Positions 63,920 through 64,000 of a stretch of DNA of 64,000 bases are shown piece after piece. Every line of letters starts with the position of its first letter. Position 1 is the first letter of the stretch. The stretch comes from Macrotis lagotis. Its lineage: Eukaryota > Chordata > Mammalia > Peramelemorphia > Peramelidae. A model generated the notes under the pieces. The model was given only the letters and a program-made list of their open reading frames with translations, made no database searches and was not told the DNA's origin. The position numbers were made by a program, and so were the translations under genes. Location: NCBI RefSeq assembly GCF_037893015.1, contig NC_133662.1, positions 273,375,444-273,439,443 of the forward strand. Reading direction: 5' to 3'.

Positions 63920-64000
63920 AATATGTGTAAGCATGTGTATATGAGTGAATGTATATGTATGTCCATGTATGTATGTGTGCATGTAAGTATATGGATGTAT
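63920..64000. repeat. Imperfect (TGTATG)n simple repeat
   Basis: Degenerate TATG/TGTG run reaching the window end. Confidence 0.8.

Overview
This is vertebrate nuclear DNA and almost certainly marsupial. The evidence is the split GT-AG genes, the CpG-island promoters, many L2, MIR-like and L1 fragments, and above all abundant tRNA-headed SINEs that begin GGGGCAGCTAGGTGGC. One subset ends in a CAAAAACCTAAAAA-type tail (WSINE1-like) and another has a long MAR1-type body. From memory, the WSINE1-like subset points to an Australian marsupial such as a dasyurid. No database search was possible.

There are three intact-looking genes, all on the minus strand. (1) 5.0-6.2 kb: a three-exon lens gamma-crystallin of 179 aa, with a TATA box, two Maf-type half sites and a poly(A) signal 31 bp after the stop. 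(2) 9.4-30.4 kb: liver-type 6-phosphofructokinase, PFKL. All 22 coding exons could be placed by splice sites and reading phase; they sum to 2367 nt (788 aa), and a CpG island sits at 29.8-30.6 kb. (3) 53.4-62 kb: a KRAB C2H2 zinc-finger gene with a start exon, a 127-nt KRAB-A exon, a 96-nt KRAB-B exon and one large finger exon. The joined frame is 901 aa and the CpG island at 61.2-62.3 kb is the likely promoter.

The 31-53 kb interval between PFKL and the finger gene is accessory, repeat-rich DNA. It holds L2 fragments, several L1 3' ends with nested SINEs, a decayed zinc-finger array on the plus strand (40.4-42.6 kb), a processed RPS2 pseudogene (47.4-48.4 kb) and the decayed tail of the minus-strand finger array (51.7-53.1 kb).

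The most striking structure is at 38591-39688. Two 403-bp arms form an inverted repeat that matches at 402 of 403 positions by direct reading. The left arm is fused to a perfect 146-bp direct copy of part of the finger pseudogene 1.5 kb away. This looks like one recent template-switching event, or else an assembly error. I found no sign of a novel multi-gene system. The three genes have unrelated jobs (lens structure, glycolysis, transcriptional repression) and are simply neighbours.
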